Shown: positions 7,650-17,781, counted from the stretch's first letter. The stretch: 64,000 nucleotides of DNA from Synechococcus sp. CB0101 (GCF_000179235.2 NZ_CP039373.1:682032-746031); one strand, 5' to 3'. Translations and numbers: made by a program. Notes: generated by a model from the letters alone, not told the origin.

Positions 7650-8678
7650 ATGCCAAGGGCCCGGGTTCTCTCAGGGGTTCAACCCACCGGATCGCTTCAC
7701 CTGGGCAACTGGCTCGGCGCCATCCGCAACTGGGTGGACCTTCAGGACAGCCACGACACCTTTTTCTGTGTGGTGGACCTGCATGCGATCACGGTTCCCC
7801 ACAACCCGGAGCAACTGGCGGCCGACACCCGCAGCACGGCGGCCTTGTATCTGGCCTGTGGCATCGATCCCGCCAAGGCCACTGTGTTCGTGCAGAGCCA
7901 TGTGCCGGCCCACAGCGAGCTGTGCTGGCTTCTGAACTGCGTGACTCCGCTCAACTGGCTGGAGCGGATGATTCAGTTCAAGGAGAAGGCTGTGAAGCAG
8001 GGCGACCAGGTGTCGGTAGGCCTGCTCGATTACCCGGTGCTGATGGCCGCCGACATCCTTTTGTATGACGCCGACCTGGTGCCGGTGGGCGAAGACCAGA
8101 AGCAACACCTGGAGCTGGCTCGCGATATCGCTCAGCAGCGCATCAACGCGCGTTTCGGCCCGAAGGATGCCGACGGCGAACCGATCCCCGTGCTGAAGGT
8201 GCCCGAACCGCTGATCCTCAAGGAGGGGGCGCGGGTGATGAGCCTCACCGATGGGCGCAGCAAGATGAGCAAGAGCGATCCCAATGAGGGCTCCCGCATC
8301 AACCTGCTTGACCCGCCGGAGCTGATCACCAAGAAGGTGAAGCGGGCCAAAACCGACCCAATCATGGGCCTGGAATTCGGCAATCCGGAGCGACCCGAAA
8401 CCGACAACCTGCTGGGGCTCTATGCGCTGCTCAGCGGCAAAGGGCGCGATGCCGCCGCCGCGGAGTGCGCCTCCATGGGCTGGGGCAGCTTCAAGCCTCT
8501 GCTCGCCGAAACACTGGTGGAGGCGCTGCGGCCGATCCAGGAGCGCTATAGCGCCCTCAGCAACGATCCGGCTGAACTGGATCGGGTGCTGGAGCAGGGC
8601 AGTGAACGCGCCAACGCCGTGGCCGAATCCACCCTGGAGCGCACCCGCCAAGCGCTCGGCTTCCTGCCACGCCCCTGA
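7650..8678 (+). CDS. trpS: Tryptophanyl-tRNA synthetase
   Basis: The 342-residue class I enzyme charges tRNA-Trp. The HIGH-type motif appears as TGSLHLGNW near residue 15 and the KMSKS loop is intact as SKMSKSD near residue 208. Length and layout match bacterial TrpRS (about 330-345 residues). The ATG at 7650 sits directly before the conserved ARVLSGVQPTG, so the start is secure. It stands alone between the Gly-rich protein and the lysozyme gene. Confidence 0.97.
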   Translation: MPRARVLSGVQPTGSLHLGNWLGAIRNWVDLQDSHDTFFCVVDLHAITVPHNPEQLAADTRSTAALYLACGIDPAKATVFVQSHVPAHSELCWLLNCVTPLNWLERMIQFKEKAVKQGDQVSVGLLDYPVLMAADILLYDADLVPVGEDQKQHLELARDIAQQRINARFGPKDADGEPIPVLKVPEPLILKEGARVMSLTDGRSKMSKSDPNEGSRINLLDPPELITKKVKRAKTDPIMGLEFGNPERPETDNLLGLYALLSGKGRDAAAAECASMGWGSFKPLLAETLVEALRPIQERYSALSNDPAELDRVLEQGSERANAVAESTLERTRQALGFLPRP

Positions 8679-8853
8679 AGCCCGGGCCCAGGGTGATCAA
8701 TCCCAAAGAAAAGATAAAGGCGCCTGATCGTTCCCGCTGACGGCGCCGCAACCGGCACATACCCATCTCGGCAGTCGCAGCAGCGTCTCAGGCCGTCAAG
8801 ATCCGACCAAGCACATCTGCGTCTCATTTGTCCAGGCCGGTCAGGGGCCTCTC
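8679..8853 (+). other. 175-base leader upstream of the lysozyme gene
   Basis: No gene is visible here. A GGCGCC hexamer occurs twice about 25 bases apart and could pair as a hairpin, and an A-rich stretch sits near 8706. No clear T-tract terminator follows trpS. The gene may have its own promoter and a structured leader, but I could not match a known riboswitch. Confidence 0.3.
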
Positions 8854-9540
8854 GTGCCGCCCCCTCGCGCAGCTGCAGGCTCGTCAGACCTTGTCGTCCT
8901 GCCCTTGCGTCTGCGTCGTCATCTGCCCTCCACGTCCCGGCCTACACCTGCCTCCGGAGCCGCCACAGCCCTTGGCCTCCTGCTCCTGGCCGCAGGATCG
9001 CTCGTGGCCCCCTCCCAAGGGCACGAGGCAGCCGAAGAGGTCAGCAGCGCCGCAGCCCGCAGCACGGCCGCTTACGCCATCACGCCGCAACGGCGGGCCC
9101 TGCTCAACACGATTCGCTATGCGGAAGGCACCTGGAAACAGGGCCAGGCCGGATACCGCACCCTCTATGGAGGCGGACGTTTCCAGAGTCTGGAGCGTCA
9201 TCCGGAGATCGTGGTGGTGAAGCGCTACACCAGTGCTGCTGCCGGGGCTTATCAATTCCTGCCCACCACCTGGAGTGAAGCCGCCAGCAAGCTCCAGCTG
9301 GCCAGCTTTGATCCCGAGAGCCAGGACCAGGCCGCTCTCTATCTCGTGGACCGTCGCGGGATGTTGGAGCACATCGACCAGCAGGGACTCACCCGGGAAG
9401 CCATGGCTGTGCTGGCGCGGGAATGGGCGTCCTTCCCCAACCTGGCCGGCCGCAGTGCCTACGGGCAGCCCGTCAAACGGGCTGATGAGCTCCAGAGCTT
9501 TTACAGCAACAACCTCAAGGCCCTGGCTGATCAGGCCTGA
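8854..9540 (+). CDS. Lambda R-type lysozyme / muramidase (GH104-like), membrane-anchored or secreted
   Basis: The 228-residue protein has an Arg-rich start, a hydrophobic segment (about 36-52) and a C-terminal domain (about 75-225) resembling phage lambda endolysin R and GH104 lysozymes. Visible landmarks are the likely catalytic Glu91 in RYAEGT, then YRTLYGGG, and the AAGAYQFLPTTW signature near 140. It would cleave peptidoglycan in the periplasm. Cyanobacteria carry chromosomal copies outside prophages, and no other phage gene is nearby. The only usable early start is GTG at 8854. Its 3' end overlaps the convergent DUF2605 gene by ten bases. Confidence 0.85.
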   Translation: MPPPRAAAGSSDLVVLPLRLRRHLPSTSRPTPASGAATALGLLLLAAGSLVAPSQGHEAAEEVSSAAARSTAAYAITPQRRALLNTIRYAEGTWKQGQAGYRTLYGGGRFQSLERHPEIVVVKRYTSAAAGAYQFLPTTWSEAASKLQLASFDPESQDQAALYLVDRRGMLEHIDQQGLTREAMAVLAREWASFPNLAGRSAYGQPVKRADELQSFYSNNLKALADQA

Positions 9541-9926
9541 GGCTCTGCGTCTCCGCGTCCATCCGGGGGCAGTGCCACCCCGGCGATGCGCAGCATCGAG
9601 GAGAGGTTCCACACACGCATCATCAAGCGGTGCCAGGGGGCCATCGCGTCCATATCCACGGCCATGGGCGTGGCACAAGCCGCACGCAGCGCGCGGGTTG
9701 CGGCGATGGCTTGAAGGGCTTCCTCCAGCTTCAGGCGGAGCGACTGCTGCTCAGCGGCGGGCAACAGGTGATCGGGCGTGAGCTCCAACAGCACCAGGCC
9801 CCGCTGAAACCAGAAGCAAAAGTCGTCGAAGAGCGACTGCAACAACTGATCCAACAGCTGTGCCGGCTCGGAATCGGGATCCGGGGCAGGCGGCTGGGCG
9901 GAGGGTGGCGGGGAGGAAAGGTCCAT
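9531..9926 (-). CDS. DUF2605-type cyanobacterial protein
   Basis: The 131-residue soluble protein has a proline-rich N-terminus (about 1-20), then a helical domain containing SLFDDFCFWFQRGLVLLE near residue 35, a pattern I associate with the cyanobacterial DUF2605 family. A mid-protein region rich in Ala and Leu and a Trp/Met-rich segment near 100 follow. No function is known. It is convergent with the lysozyme gene (ten-base overlap) and divergent from thrS with about 64 bases between the starts. Confidence 0.65.
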   Translation of the reverse strand: MDLSSPPPSAQPPAPDPDSEPAQLLDQLLQSLFDDFCFWFQRGLVLLELTPDHLLPAAEQQSLRLKLEEALQAIAATRALRAACATPMAVDMDAMAPWHRLMMRVWNLSSMLRIAGVALPPDGRGDAEPQA

Positions 9927-9990
9927 CGCCAATCAGCGTAGGAATCGGCCCAAATCCCCTGCGTAGGATCGGGGTTGCTACCCCACAGCC

Positions 9991-11835
9991 GTGACCGCGA
10001 CCCGCCCTGCCGCATCAAGCTCCTCCGGCAGCGTCGCAACCACCACGGCAACGACCGAAGCGGCACCCATCCATCTGCCGAAAACCAGCGAGAGCGAGCA
10101 GCTGCTGCGCATCCGCCACTCCATGAGCCATGTGATGGCCATGGCAGTGCAGCGGCTGTTTCCCAAGGCGCAGGTGACGATCGGTCCTTGGACTGAAAAC
10201 GGCTTCTATTACGACTTCGACAGCCCCGATCCCTTCACCGAGGCCGATCTCAAGGCCATCAAGAAGGAGATGATCAAGATCATCAACAAGAAGCTTCCTC
10301 TCGAGCGCCTTGAGGTGAGCCGCGCGGAAGCCGAGACCAAGATCAAGGCCCAAAACGAGCCCTACAAGCTCGAAATCCTCGCGGGCATCAACGAACCCAT
10401 CACCCTCTACACCCTGGGGGAGGAATGGTGGGACCTCTGTGCCGGCCCCCACGTGGCCAGCACTGCTGAGCTGAACGCCAAGGCCTTTGAGCTGGAAAGC
10501 GTGGCCGGGGCCTACTGGCGCGGTGATGAGAACAACGCCCAGCTGCAGCGCATCTACGGCACCGCCTGGGAAACCCCAGAGCAACTCGCCGAATACAAGC
10601 GCCGTCAAGAAGAGGCCAAGCGCCGCGATCACCGCCGCATCGGCACCGATCTCGATCTGTTCTCCATCGAAGACGAAGCCGGCGCTGGCTTGGTGTTCTG
10701 GCACCCCCGCGGCGCCCGCATGCGCCTGCTGATCGAGAACCTCTGGCGCGAGCTGCACTTTGCCGCCGGATACGAGCTGCTCTACACGCCCCACGTGGCC
10801 GACATCAGCCTCTGGAAAACCTCAGGCCACCTCGACTTCTACAGCGAGAGCATGTTTGGGCCGATGCAGGTGGATGAGCGGGAATACCAGCTCAAGCCGA
10901 TGAACTGCCCGTTCCACGTGCTCACCTACGCCAGCACCCTGCGCAGCTACCGGGAGCTGCCGATCCGCTGGGCCGAGCTGGGCACCGTGTATCGCTACGA
11001 GCGTCCCGGGGTGATGCACGGCCTGATGCGCGTGCGCGGCTTCACCCAGGACGACGCCCACGTGTTCTGCCTGCCGGATCAGATCAGCGACGAAATCCTG
11101 GCGATCCTCAACCTCACCGAGCAGATCCTCTCCACCTTCGATTTCCGCCATTACGAGATCAACCTCTCGACGCGGCCTGAGAAATCGATCGGTGAAGACG
11201 CCGTCTGGGAGCTGGCCACCCAAGGCCTGATCGAAGCTCTGGATCGCAAGGGCTGGGCCTACAAGATCGATGAAGGCGGTGGTGCCTTCTACGGCCCCAA
11301 GATCGACCTCAAGATCGAAGACGCCATCGGGCGGATGTGGCAGTGCTCCACCATCCAGCTCGATTTCAACCTGCCGGAGCGGTTTGATCTCGAATACGTG
11401 GCCGCCGATGGCTCCAGGCAGCGGCCGATCATGATCCACCGCGCCATCTTCGGCTCGTTGGAGCGGTTCTTCGGGATCATGACCGAGAACTACGCCGGCG
11501 ATTTCCCCTTCTGGCTCGCCCCCGAGCAGATCCGGTTGTTGCCGGTCACCGATGAAGTGCGCGATTACGCGGCGGGGGTGGCAGCCGAGCTCCAGGCCGC
11601 CGGCGTGCGAGCCAGCATTGACCATTCCGGTGATCGCCTCGGCAAGCTGATTCGCAATGGCGAACAGATGAAGATCCCAGTGCTGGGTGTGATCGGTGCC
11701 AAAGAGGCCGAGAGCGGCCAAATCAGCCTGCGCAGCCGGCGTGATGGCGATCTCGGCAGCGTGGCCGTGGCTGATCTAGTGGCGGCTGCGGGCCGCGCCA
11801 ATCAGGATCGGAGTGCAGGTCTGCCCCTGGGCTGA
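9991..11835 (+). CDS. thrS: Threonyl-tRNA synthetase lacking the TGS domain
   Basis: The 614-residue class II enzyme charges tRNA-Thr. The editing (SAD) domain has the paired His of HSMSHVMA (H43, H47) and CAGPHV. The core has the zinc Cys in MNCPFH, then RYERPGVMHGLMRVR and MIHRAIFGSLERF, followed by an anticodon-binding domain. Residues 1-30 are Ser/Thr/Ala-rich and low in complexity, and the TGS domain found at the N-terminus of E. coli ThrRS is absent. The start is GTG at 9991. The stop shares a base with the glk start (TGATG), so translation is probably coupled. Confidence 0.96.
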   Translation: MTATRPAASSSSGSVATTTATTEAAPIHLPKTSESEQLLRIRHSMSHVMAMAVQRLFPKAQVTIGPWTENGFYYDFDSPDPFTEADLKAIKKEMIKIINKKLPLERLEVSRAEAETKIKAQNEPYKLEILAGINEPITLYTLGEEWWDLCAGPHVASTAELNAKAFELESVAGAYWRGDENNAQLQRIYGTAWETPEQLAEYKRRQEEAKRRDHRRIGTDLDLFSIEDEAGAGLVFWHPRGARMRLLIENLWRELHFAAGYELLYTPHVADISLWKTSGHLDFYSESMFGPMQVDEREYQLKPMNCPFHVLTYASTLRSYRELPIRWAELGTVYRYERPGVMHGLMRVRGFTQDDAHVFCLPDQISDEILAILNLTEQILSTFDFRHYEINLSTRPEKSIGEDAVWELATQGLIEALDRKGWAYKIDEGGGAFYGPKIDLKIEDAIGRMWQCSTIQLDFNLPERFDLEYVAADGSRQRPIMIHRAIFGSLERFFGIMTENYAGDFPFWLAPEQIRLLPVTDEVRDYAAGVAAELQAAGVRASIDHSGDRLGKLIRNGEQMKIPVLGVIGAKEAESGQISLRSRRDGDLGSVAVADLVAAAGRANQDRSAGLPLG

Positions 11836-12833
11836 TGACCACCCTCCTAGCCGGCGACATCGGCGGCACCAAAACGCTTCTGGCGATCTACACGCTCGAT
11901 GGCGGCCAACTCCGCCAGCAGCGCACTGAACGCTTCGTGTCGGCGGACTGGGCCGATTTCGCCGAGCTGGTGAATCATTTCCTGGCCGCTGAACCCGCAC
12001 CGAGCCGCCCGAGCCACGCCTGCTTCGCCGTGGCCGGGCCCGTGCGGCAAGGCCGGGTGAAGCTCACCAACCTCCCCTGGCAGCTGGAGCAGACAGCCCT
12101 GGCCAGCAGCTGCGGGTTGGAGCAGGTGGATCTGGTGAATGATTTCGCCGTGCTGATCTACGGACTGCCCCATGTGCAAGCCGATCAACACACCCCGCTG
12201 AAGCCTGCAGCGGGAGGCGCTGATCCCCAGGCTCCTGTGGCGATCCTCGGTGCCGGCACGGGACTGGGCGTGGCGATCGGTGTGCCCACCGCTCAGGGGC
12301 TGCAGGCCATGGCCAGTGAGGCCTCCCACGCGGAATTCGCACCCCGCAACGAGGCCGAATGGCAGCTGAAATGCTGGCTCAAACAGGATCTGCAGATCGA
12401 GCGGGTCTCCATCGAGCGGGTGGTGAGCGGCACGGGCCTGGGGGAAGTGATGCGCTGGCTGCTGGCCACCGATCCAGACGCCGCAGGCCATCCCCTGGCG
12501 AGCATCGATAGCAATGACCGCCCCGCGGCCACCGCCAGTGCGGCGGCTGATGGTGATCCCCTGGCCCGCCGCGCCATGGATCTCTGGCTCGGCGCCTACG
12601 GCAGCACCGCCGGTGACCTGGCCCTGCAGACCCTCTGCAGCGGTGGCCTGTGGGTGGGAGGGGGTACGGCGGGAAAACTGCTGGAGGAACTGCGATCCGA
12701 GGCCTTTCTGGGCCCGCTGCTGCAGAAGGGTCGGCTCAGCCCGGTGCTCGAACAGGTTCCCGTGCTCGCCCTCACCGATCCGGAGGCCGGGCTCTTCAGT
12801 GCGGCCTGCCGCGCCCGGATGCTGATGGGCTGA
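11835..12833 (+). CDS. glk: Glucokinase (Glk family)
   Basis: The 332-residue enzyme phosphorylates glucose with ATP to glucose 6-phosphate. It shows the phosphate-1 motif GDIGGTKT at the N-terminus, the catalytic Asp in LVNDFAV near residue 100, LGAGTGLGVA near 137 and the glucose-contact EASHAEF near 158. It is the Glk (PF02685) type. It is distinct from the ROK-type kinase encoded at 23885-24775. The ATG overlaps the thrS stop, so the pair probably shares a transcript. Confidence 0.95.
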   Translation: MTTLLAGDIGGTKTLLAIYTLDGGQLRQQRTERFVSADWADFAELVNHFLAAEPAPSRPSHACFAVAGPVRQGRVKLTNLPWQLEQTALASSCGLEQVDLVNDFAVLIYGLPHVQADQHTPLKPAAGGADPQAPVAILGAGTGLGVAIGVPTAQGLQAMASEASHAEFAPRNEAEWQLKCWLKQDLQIERVSIERVVSGTGLGEVMRWLLATDPDAAGHPLASIDSNDRPAATASAAADGDPLARRAMDLWLGAYGSTAGDLALQTLCSGGLWVGGGTAGKLLEELRSEAFLGPLLQKGRLSPVLEQVPVLALTDPEAGLFSAACRARMLMG

Positions 12834-12864
12834 GTGGGACACTGGCCCCAGCAGAACCGACCGT

Positions 12865-13827
12865 ATGGTCCGCCCCCGCATCGGCCAGGGGGTTGTGGTG
12901 GATGTCCCCGCCACGACAGCCAACCTGGGCCCCGGCTTTGACTGTCTGGGGGCCGCCCTGGATCTCAACAACCGCTTTGAGATGCGCTGCATCGAGGGCG
13001 ACGGTGAGCGCTTTGAACTGGTGATTGAAGGGAGCGAAGGCTCTCACCTGCGGGGCGGTCCCGACAACTTGGTGTACCGAGCCGCCCAGCGGGTGTGGAA
13101 GGAAGCCGGTGAGCAGCCGATCGCCATCGAAGCGCGGGTGCGACTGGCGGTTCCCCCGGCGCGCGGTCTGGGCAGCAGCGCCACCGCGATCGTGGCCGGA
13201 CTGATGGGGGCCAATGCCCTGATCGGCGAACCGCTCAGCCGCGAAAAACTGCTCGAGCTCGCCATCGATATCGAAGGCCACCCAGACAACGTGGTGCCCT
13301 CGTTGCTGGGCGGTCTCTGCATGACCGCCAAGGCGGCATCGCACCGCTGGCGGGTGGTGCGCTGCGAATGGTCGCCGGAGGTGCTGGCGGTGGTGGCCAT
13401 TCCCTCGATCCGGCTATCCACGAGTGAGGCGCGGCGGGTGATGCCCAAGGCGATCTCGATCGCCGATGCGGTGACCAACCTGGGCTCACTGACCCTGCTG
13501 CTGCAGGGGCTGCGCACGGGCAACGGCGACCTGATCGCCGATGGCATGCACGACCGCATCCATGAGCCCTATCGATGGGGCCTGATCCAAGGCGGACGCC
13601 AGGTGCGTGAAGCCGCGCTGAACGCTGGGGCTTGGGGCTGTGTGATCAGCGGAGCCGGGCCGAGCATCCTCGCGCTGGCCAACCGTGATCAGGCCGGCGC
13701 CGTGCGACGGGCGATGGTGCGGGCCTGGGAAAGCGAAGGCGTGGCCTCCCGGGCTGAAGTGCTCCAGCTGCAACAGATCGGCAGCCGCTGGAACACCATC
13801 CCCGACCGCGAGACCAACACCCCTTAA
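12865..13827 (+). CDS. thrB: Homoserine kinase
   Basis: The 320-residue GHMP-family kinase makes O-phosphohomoserine in threonine synthesis. The N-terminal VPATTANLGPGFDCLG and the ATP-binding PPARGLGSSATA near residue 95 are diagnostic, and GAGPSILAL near 265 matches the third GHMP motif. Length and start (ATG at 12865) are normal. The neighbours thrS upstream and ndhD downstream follow the arrangement I know from marine and freshwater picocyanobacteria. Confidence 0.96.
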   Translation: MVRPRIGQGVVVDVPATTANLGPGFDCLGAALDLNNRFEMRCIEGDGERFELVIEGSEGSHLRGGPDNLVYRAAQRVWKEAGEQPIAIEARVRLAVPPARGLGSSATAIVAGLMGANALIGEPLSREKLLELAIDIEGHPDNVVPSLLGGLCMTAKAASHRWRVVRCEWSPEVLAVVAIPSIRLSTSEARRVMPKAISIADAVTNLGSLTLLLQGLRTGNGDLIADGMHDRIHEPYRWGLIQGGRQVREAALNAGAWGCVISGAGPSILALANRDQAGAVRRAMVRAWESEGVASRAEVLQLQQIGSRWNTIPDRETNTP

Positions 13828-13953
13828 CGACCCTGGCCAACGGCCCAGAAGCCAGGCCAGGAAAAGCCTAAGTAGAAATACCCAGCTGTTAGATTCACCC
13901 CTCTCATGGCCTGATCCTGGGATGGGAGCAGCCATCAATGCGATGAGGTCTTC
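13828..13953 (+). promoter_or_regulatory. Probable ndhD promoter and leader
   Basis: In the gap between thrB and ndhD an inverted repeat, CCTGGCC (13832-13838) and GGCCAGG (13855-13861), is not followed by T residues and so is a weak terminator at best. The AT-rich stretch that follows includes TTAGAT, a plausible -10 element, about 65 bases before the ndhD start. No further motif is clear. Confidence 0.35.
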
Positions 13954-15576
13954 ATGGACGCCCTTTTGCCCCTCTTCGCCGCGTCCTCCGGGCTTGCCAG
14001 CTCGGCTTTCGGTGATGCAGCCGTGGCAGAAGGTCTGCTGGCAGCGCCTACCAGCTTTCCCTGGCTGAGCCTGATCACCCTGCTGCCCGTTGCGGTCGCA
14101 CCGCTGTTGATGGTGCTCCCTGGGGATGGCACCGATCCCAAGCTGCCCCGCACCATCGCCCTGATCACCCTGCTGGTGGATCTGGGGCTGATGCTGTTTG
14201 TTTTCAGCCAGCACTACGACGGCTCGATTGCTGGGCTGCAGCTGGTGGAACGCTTTGCGTGGGTGCCAGCCATCGGTCTGGAATGGTCTCTGGCCACCGA
14301 TGGACTCTCCGCACCGCTGGTGGTGCTTTCCGGACTGGTGACGCTGCTGTCGGTGGCGGCCAGCTGGAACATTCAGAAAAAGACGCGCCTCTACTTCGCC
14401 CTGCTGCTGGTTCAAGCTTCAGCCCAGGCGATGGTGTTCTTGTCTCAGGACTTCCTGCTGTTTTTCCTGGCCTGGGAACTGGAACTGGTGCCCGTGTATC
14501 TGCTCATCGCCATCTGGGGCGGTCAGCAGCGCCAATACGCCGCCACCAAGTTCATCCTCTACACCGCCACCGCCTCCCTGTTGATCCTGGTGAGCGGCCT
14601 GGCCCTGGCCCTCAATGGCCCCTTCACCCTCAACCTCAGTGAGCTGATCGCCCGCTCCCCCGGCGGCACCTTCGGATTGCTCTGTTACCTGGGCTTCCTC
14701 GTGGGATTCGGCGTGAAGCTGCCGATGTTCCCGCTGCACACCTGGCTACCCGATGCCCATGGTGAGGCGAATGCACCCGTGTCGATGCTGCTGGCGGGCG
14801 TGCTGCTGAAGATGGGCGGCTACGCCCTGCTGCGCTTCAACGTGCAGATGCTGCCCGAAGCGCACCTGGTGCTGGCTCCGGCCCTGGTGGTGCTGGGCAT
14901 CGTCAACATCGTGTACGGAGCGCTGAACGCCTTCGCCCAGGACAACGTGAAGCGGAGGATCGCCTGCAGCTCGGTGAGTCACATGGGCTTCGTGCTGCTG
15001 GGCATCGGCGCCATCGATAGCCTCGGCATGAGCGGGGCCATGCTGCAGATGATCAGCCACGGTCTGATCGCTGCCGCGATGTTCTTCGTGACCGGTGTGT
15101 TCTACGAACGCACCAAAACCCTCTCGATCCCCAACATGGGCGGACTGGCCAAGGTGCTGCCGATCACCTTCGCCTTCTTCCTCGCCAGCTCCCTCGCCTC
15201 CCTGGCCCTGCCTGGCATGAGCGGCTTTGTGAGCGAAATCACCGTGTTCCTTGGTCTCACCAGCAACGCCGATTTCACGGTGGGCTTCCGGGTGATCGCG
15301 GTGGTGCTCGCGGCCATTGGTGTGGTGCTCACCCCGGTGTATCTGCTCAGCCTGTGCCGCCGCGTGTTCTTCGGCCCCCGGATCCCTGCTCTGGCCGTGC
15401 TGGGCGATATGAAGCCCCGCGAGCTGGTGATCGGTCTCACCTTGCTGGTGCCCACCCTGGTGATCGGCTTCTGGCCGCGGGTGGCGATCGACGTGTACGA
15501 GGCCTCCACCACAGCCCTCTCCGACACCCTGGCTCAAACAGCCGTGGTGGCACTTCGGCTACCCGCCCTCGGCTGA
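13954..15576 (+). CDS. ndhD: NAD(P)H-quinone oxidoreductase subunit 4 (NdhD)
   Basis: The 540-residue proton-pumping subunit of NDH-1 has about 14 membrane helices. Conserved functional residues are visible: the Glu in [13 protein letters not shown] (helix 5) and the Lys and broken-helix motif in [20 protein letters not shown] (helix 7). NDH-1 carries out cyclic electron flow around photosystem I and respiration in thylakoids. NdhD1/D2 belong to respiratory-type complexes and D3/D4 to CO2-uptake complexes. The stand-alone position next to thrB rather than beside ndhF3 or cup genes favours D1, an inference from synteny. Confidence 0.96.
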   Translation: MDALLPLFAASSGLASSAFGDAAVAEGLLAAPTSFPWLSLITLLPVAVAPLLMVLPGDGTDPKLPRTIALITLLVDLGLMLFVFSQHYDGSIAGLQLVERFAWVPAIGLEWSLATDGLSAPLVVLSGLVTLLSVAASWNIQKKTRLYFALLLVQASAQAMVFLSQDFLLFFLAWELELVPVYLLIAIWGGQQRQYAATKFILYTATASLLILVSGLALALNGPFTLNLSELIARSPGGTFGLLCYLGFLVGFGVKLPMFPLHTWLPDAHGEANAPVSMLLAGVLLKMGGYALLRFNVQMLPEAHLVLAPALVVLGIVNIVYGALNAFAQDNVKRRIACSSVSHMGFVLLGIGAIDSLGMSGAMLQMISHGLIAAAMFFVTGVFYERTKTLSIPNMGGLAKVLPITFAFFLASSLASLALPGMSGFVSEITVFLGLTSNADFTVGFRVIAVVLAAIGVVLTPVYLLSLCRRVFFGPRIPALAVLGDMKPRELVIGLTLLVPTLVIGFWPRVAIDVYEASTTALSDTLAQTAVVALRLPALG

Positions 15577-15628
15577 ACCGCCAAGCTGTTGATCCTCAGG
15601 CTGAAATGGAGCTGATCCACCGAGGCCC

Positions 15629-17743
15629 ATGAGCACCGCCACCGCATCACGCCCCGAGATCCTGCGCGGTGAGGGGCTGCCCCGCTTTGAGGAGATCACC
15701 CCAGAGGCGGTGAGCAGCGAGATCCCCAAGCTGATGGCGGAGCTCTCAGAGGAGCTCACGGTGTTGGAGCAAGATCTTGAGCGCGCCCTGAGCAAAGGCA
15801 CGCCGCTCAGCTGGGGTGCCGTGATGGATCCCTTGCAGCGCCTGGGGGAGAGGCTGCGTTGGAGCTGGGGAGTAGTGAGCCACCTCAATGGCGTGTGCAA
15901 CAGCCCGGAGCTGCGGGAAGCCCACGCGGCCCAGCAGGCGGCGGTGGTGCAATTCGGCAACCGCGCTGGCCAAAGCCAGGTGATCTACCGGGCCCTCGAA
16001 CATCTCGAGCAGCACAGGCAGACGCTCGATGCCACGCAGCAGCGCATCCTGGCCGCCGAATTGCGCGACATGCAGCTGCGGGGTGTAGGCCTCAGTGGTG
16101 CGGAACAAGACGCCTTCAATGCCGCCAGCCAGGAGCTCGCTGAGCTCTCCACCCGCTTCGGCAACCAGGTGCTCGATGCCACCAACGGCTGGACCCTGAA
16201 ACTCAGCGACCCTGCTCAGGTGGATGGCCTTCCCGCCAGCCTGCTGGATCAGCTGGCCCAGGCCGCTCGCCAGGCTGGCGACACCGATGCCAGTGCCGAA
16301 AAGGGCCCCTGGCTGCTGGGCCTCGACATGCCCCGCTATGCCCCCTTTCTCAAATACAGCCGCCGCCGCGACCTGCGCGAGCAGGTGTATCGGGCCCACG
16401 TGAGCCGCGCCTCCGGCAAAAACGGCGACGCCCTCAATAACTGGCCCCTGATCGAGCGGATCCTCACCCTGCGGGGTGAGCAAGCGCGTCGCCTCGGCTA
16501 CGCCAATTGGGCGGAGGTGAGCCTCGCCGCCAAAATGGCCGACTCCGAGGCCGCCGTGGAAGCGTTGCTTGAGGAGCTGCGCGATGCCGCCCAGCCTGTC
16601 GCCAAGCAGGAGTTGCAAGCTTTGGCGGACTGTGCCCGCCGCCAGGGAGCCGCAGAAGCCGCTGATCTACAGCCGTGGGATGTGAGCTTCTGGGCCGAAA
16701 AGCTGCGGCAAGAGAGCTTCGAGCTCGATAGCGAAGCCCTGCGGCCATACTTCCCGCTGCCGCAGGTGCTGGAGGGGCTGTTTGACCTGTGCCAACGCCT
16801 GTTCGGCATCAGTATCGAAGCGGCCGACGGCGAAGCGCCGGTGTGGCATCACGATGTGCGCTACTTCCGCATCCTTGACGGCGGGCAACCGCTGGCGGCC
16901 TTCTACCTCGATCCCTACAGCCGGCCCGGCAGCAAACGCGGTGGCGCCTGGATGGATGAGTGCCTCGTGCGCTCCCGCAAAGCCGATGGAACACCGGTGC
17001 TGCCGGTGGCTTACCTGATCTGCAACCAGAGCCCCCCGGTGGGCGACACCCCCAGCCTGATGACCTTTGAAGAGGTGGAAACCCTCTTCCATGAATTCGG
17101 CCACGGCCTCCAGCACATGCTCACCACCGTGGAGCGCCCCCAAGCCGCGGGCATCAATGGCGTGGAATGGGACGCGGTGGAGCTTCCGAGCCAGTTCATG
17201 GAGAACTGGTGCTACGACCGTGCCACCTTGATGGGAATGGCCCGCCACTGGCAAAGCGGTTCACCTCTGCCGGAAGAGGACTACCGCAAGCTGCTGGCAG
17301 CGCGCACGTTCATGGGCGGGGCCGCCACGCTGCGGCAGGTGCACTTCGCCCTGGTGGACCTACGGCTGCACAGCCAGTGGCATGCCGGATGCGGCAAGAG
17401 CCCCGAGGAACTGCGCCGCGAGATCGCTGAAAGCACCACGGTGCTCGCGCCGATCGACGATGACGCCTTCCTCTGCTCCTTTGGCCACATCTTTGCCGGT
17501 GGCTACGCGGCGGGTTACTACTCCTACAAGTGGGCCGAAGTGCTGAGCGCTGACGCCTTTAGCGCCTTTGAAGACGTTGGGCTGGAGAACGAAGCGCAGA
17601 TCCGCGAAACGGGTCGGCGTTTCCGCGAAACGGTGCTCAGCCTCGGCGGCAGCCTCGATCCCAAAGCGGTGTTTGAGGCGTTCCGTGGCCGCCAGCCCAG
17701 CAGCGATGCTCTCATCCGCCATTCAGGGTTGGTAGCCGTCTGA
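15629..17743 (+). CDS. prlC: Oligopeptidase A, M3 family metallopeptidase
   Basis: The 704-residue cytosolic zinc peptidase degrades short peptides, including cleaved signal peptides in bacteria. The zinc motif LFHEFGHGLQ lies near residue 488, and the third ligand Glu is supplied about 25 residues later (ELPSQFMENW). The C-terminal FAGGYAAGYYSYKWAE is the conserved substrate-recognition segment of M3 enzymes. Length is typical for the OpdA/PrlC branch. The start ATG at 15629 follows ndhD closely. Confidence 0.95.
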   Translation: MSTATASRPEILRGEGLPRFEEITPEAVSSEIPKLMAELSEELTVLEQDLERALSKGTPLSWGAVMDPLQRLGERLRWSWGVVSHLNGVCNSPELREAHAAQQAAVVQFGNRAGQSQVIYRALEHLEQHRQTLDATQQRILAAELRDMQLRGVGLSGAEQDAFNAASQELAELSTRFGNQVLDATNGWTLKLSDPAQVDGLPASLLDQLAQAARQAGDTDASAEKGPWLLGLDMPRYAPFLKYSRRRDLREQVYRAHVSRASGKNGDALNNWPLIERILTLRGEQARRLGYANWAEVSLAAKMADSEAAVEALLEELRDAAQPVAKQELQALADCARRQGAAEAADLQPWDVSFWAEKLRQESFELDSEALRPYFPLPQVLEGLFDLCQRLFGISIEAADGEAPVWHHDVRYFRILDGGQPLAAFYLDPYSRPGSKRGGAWMDECLVRSRKADGTPVLPVAYLICNQSPPVGDTPSLMTFEEVETLFHEFGHGLQHMLTTVERPQAAGINGVEWDAVELPSQFMENWCYDRATLMGMARHWQSGSPLPEEDYRKLLAARTFMGGAATLRQVHFALVDLRLHSQWHAGCGKSPEELRREIAESTTVLAPIDDDAFLCSFGHIFAGGYAAGYYSYKWAEVLSADAFSAFEDVGLENEAQIRETGRRFRETVLSLGGSLDPKAVFEAFRGRQPSSDALIRHSGLVAV

Positions 17744-17781
17744 GGCGAGTCGGCACAGGATGGGGCGTTGATCGAACCTCG

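Noticed and set aside
8679-8853. A possible c-di-AMP (ydaO-type) riboswitch upstream of the lysozyme gene.
   Set aside because: Such riboswitches often control cell-wall enzymes, but the conserved GGGGA and CCGAACCCG-type segments are not present, so only an unassigned hairpin remains.
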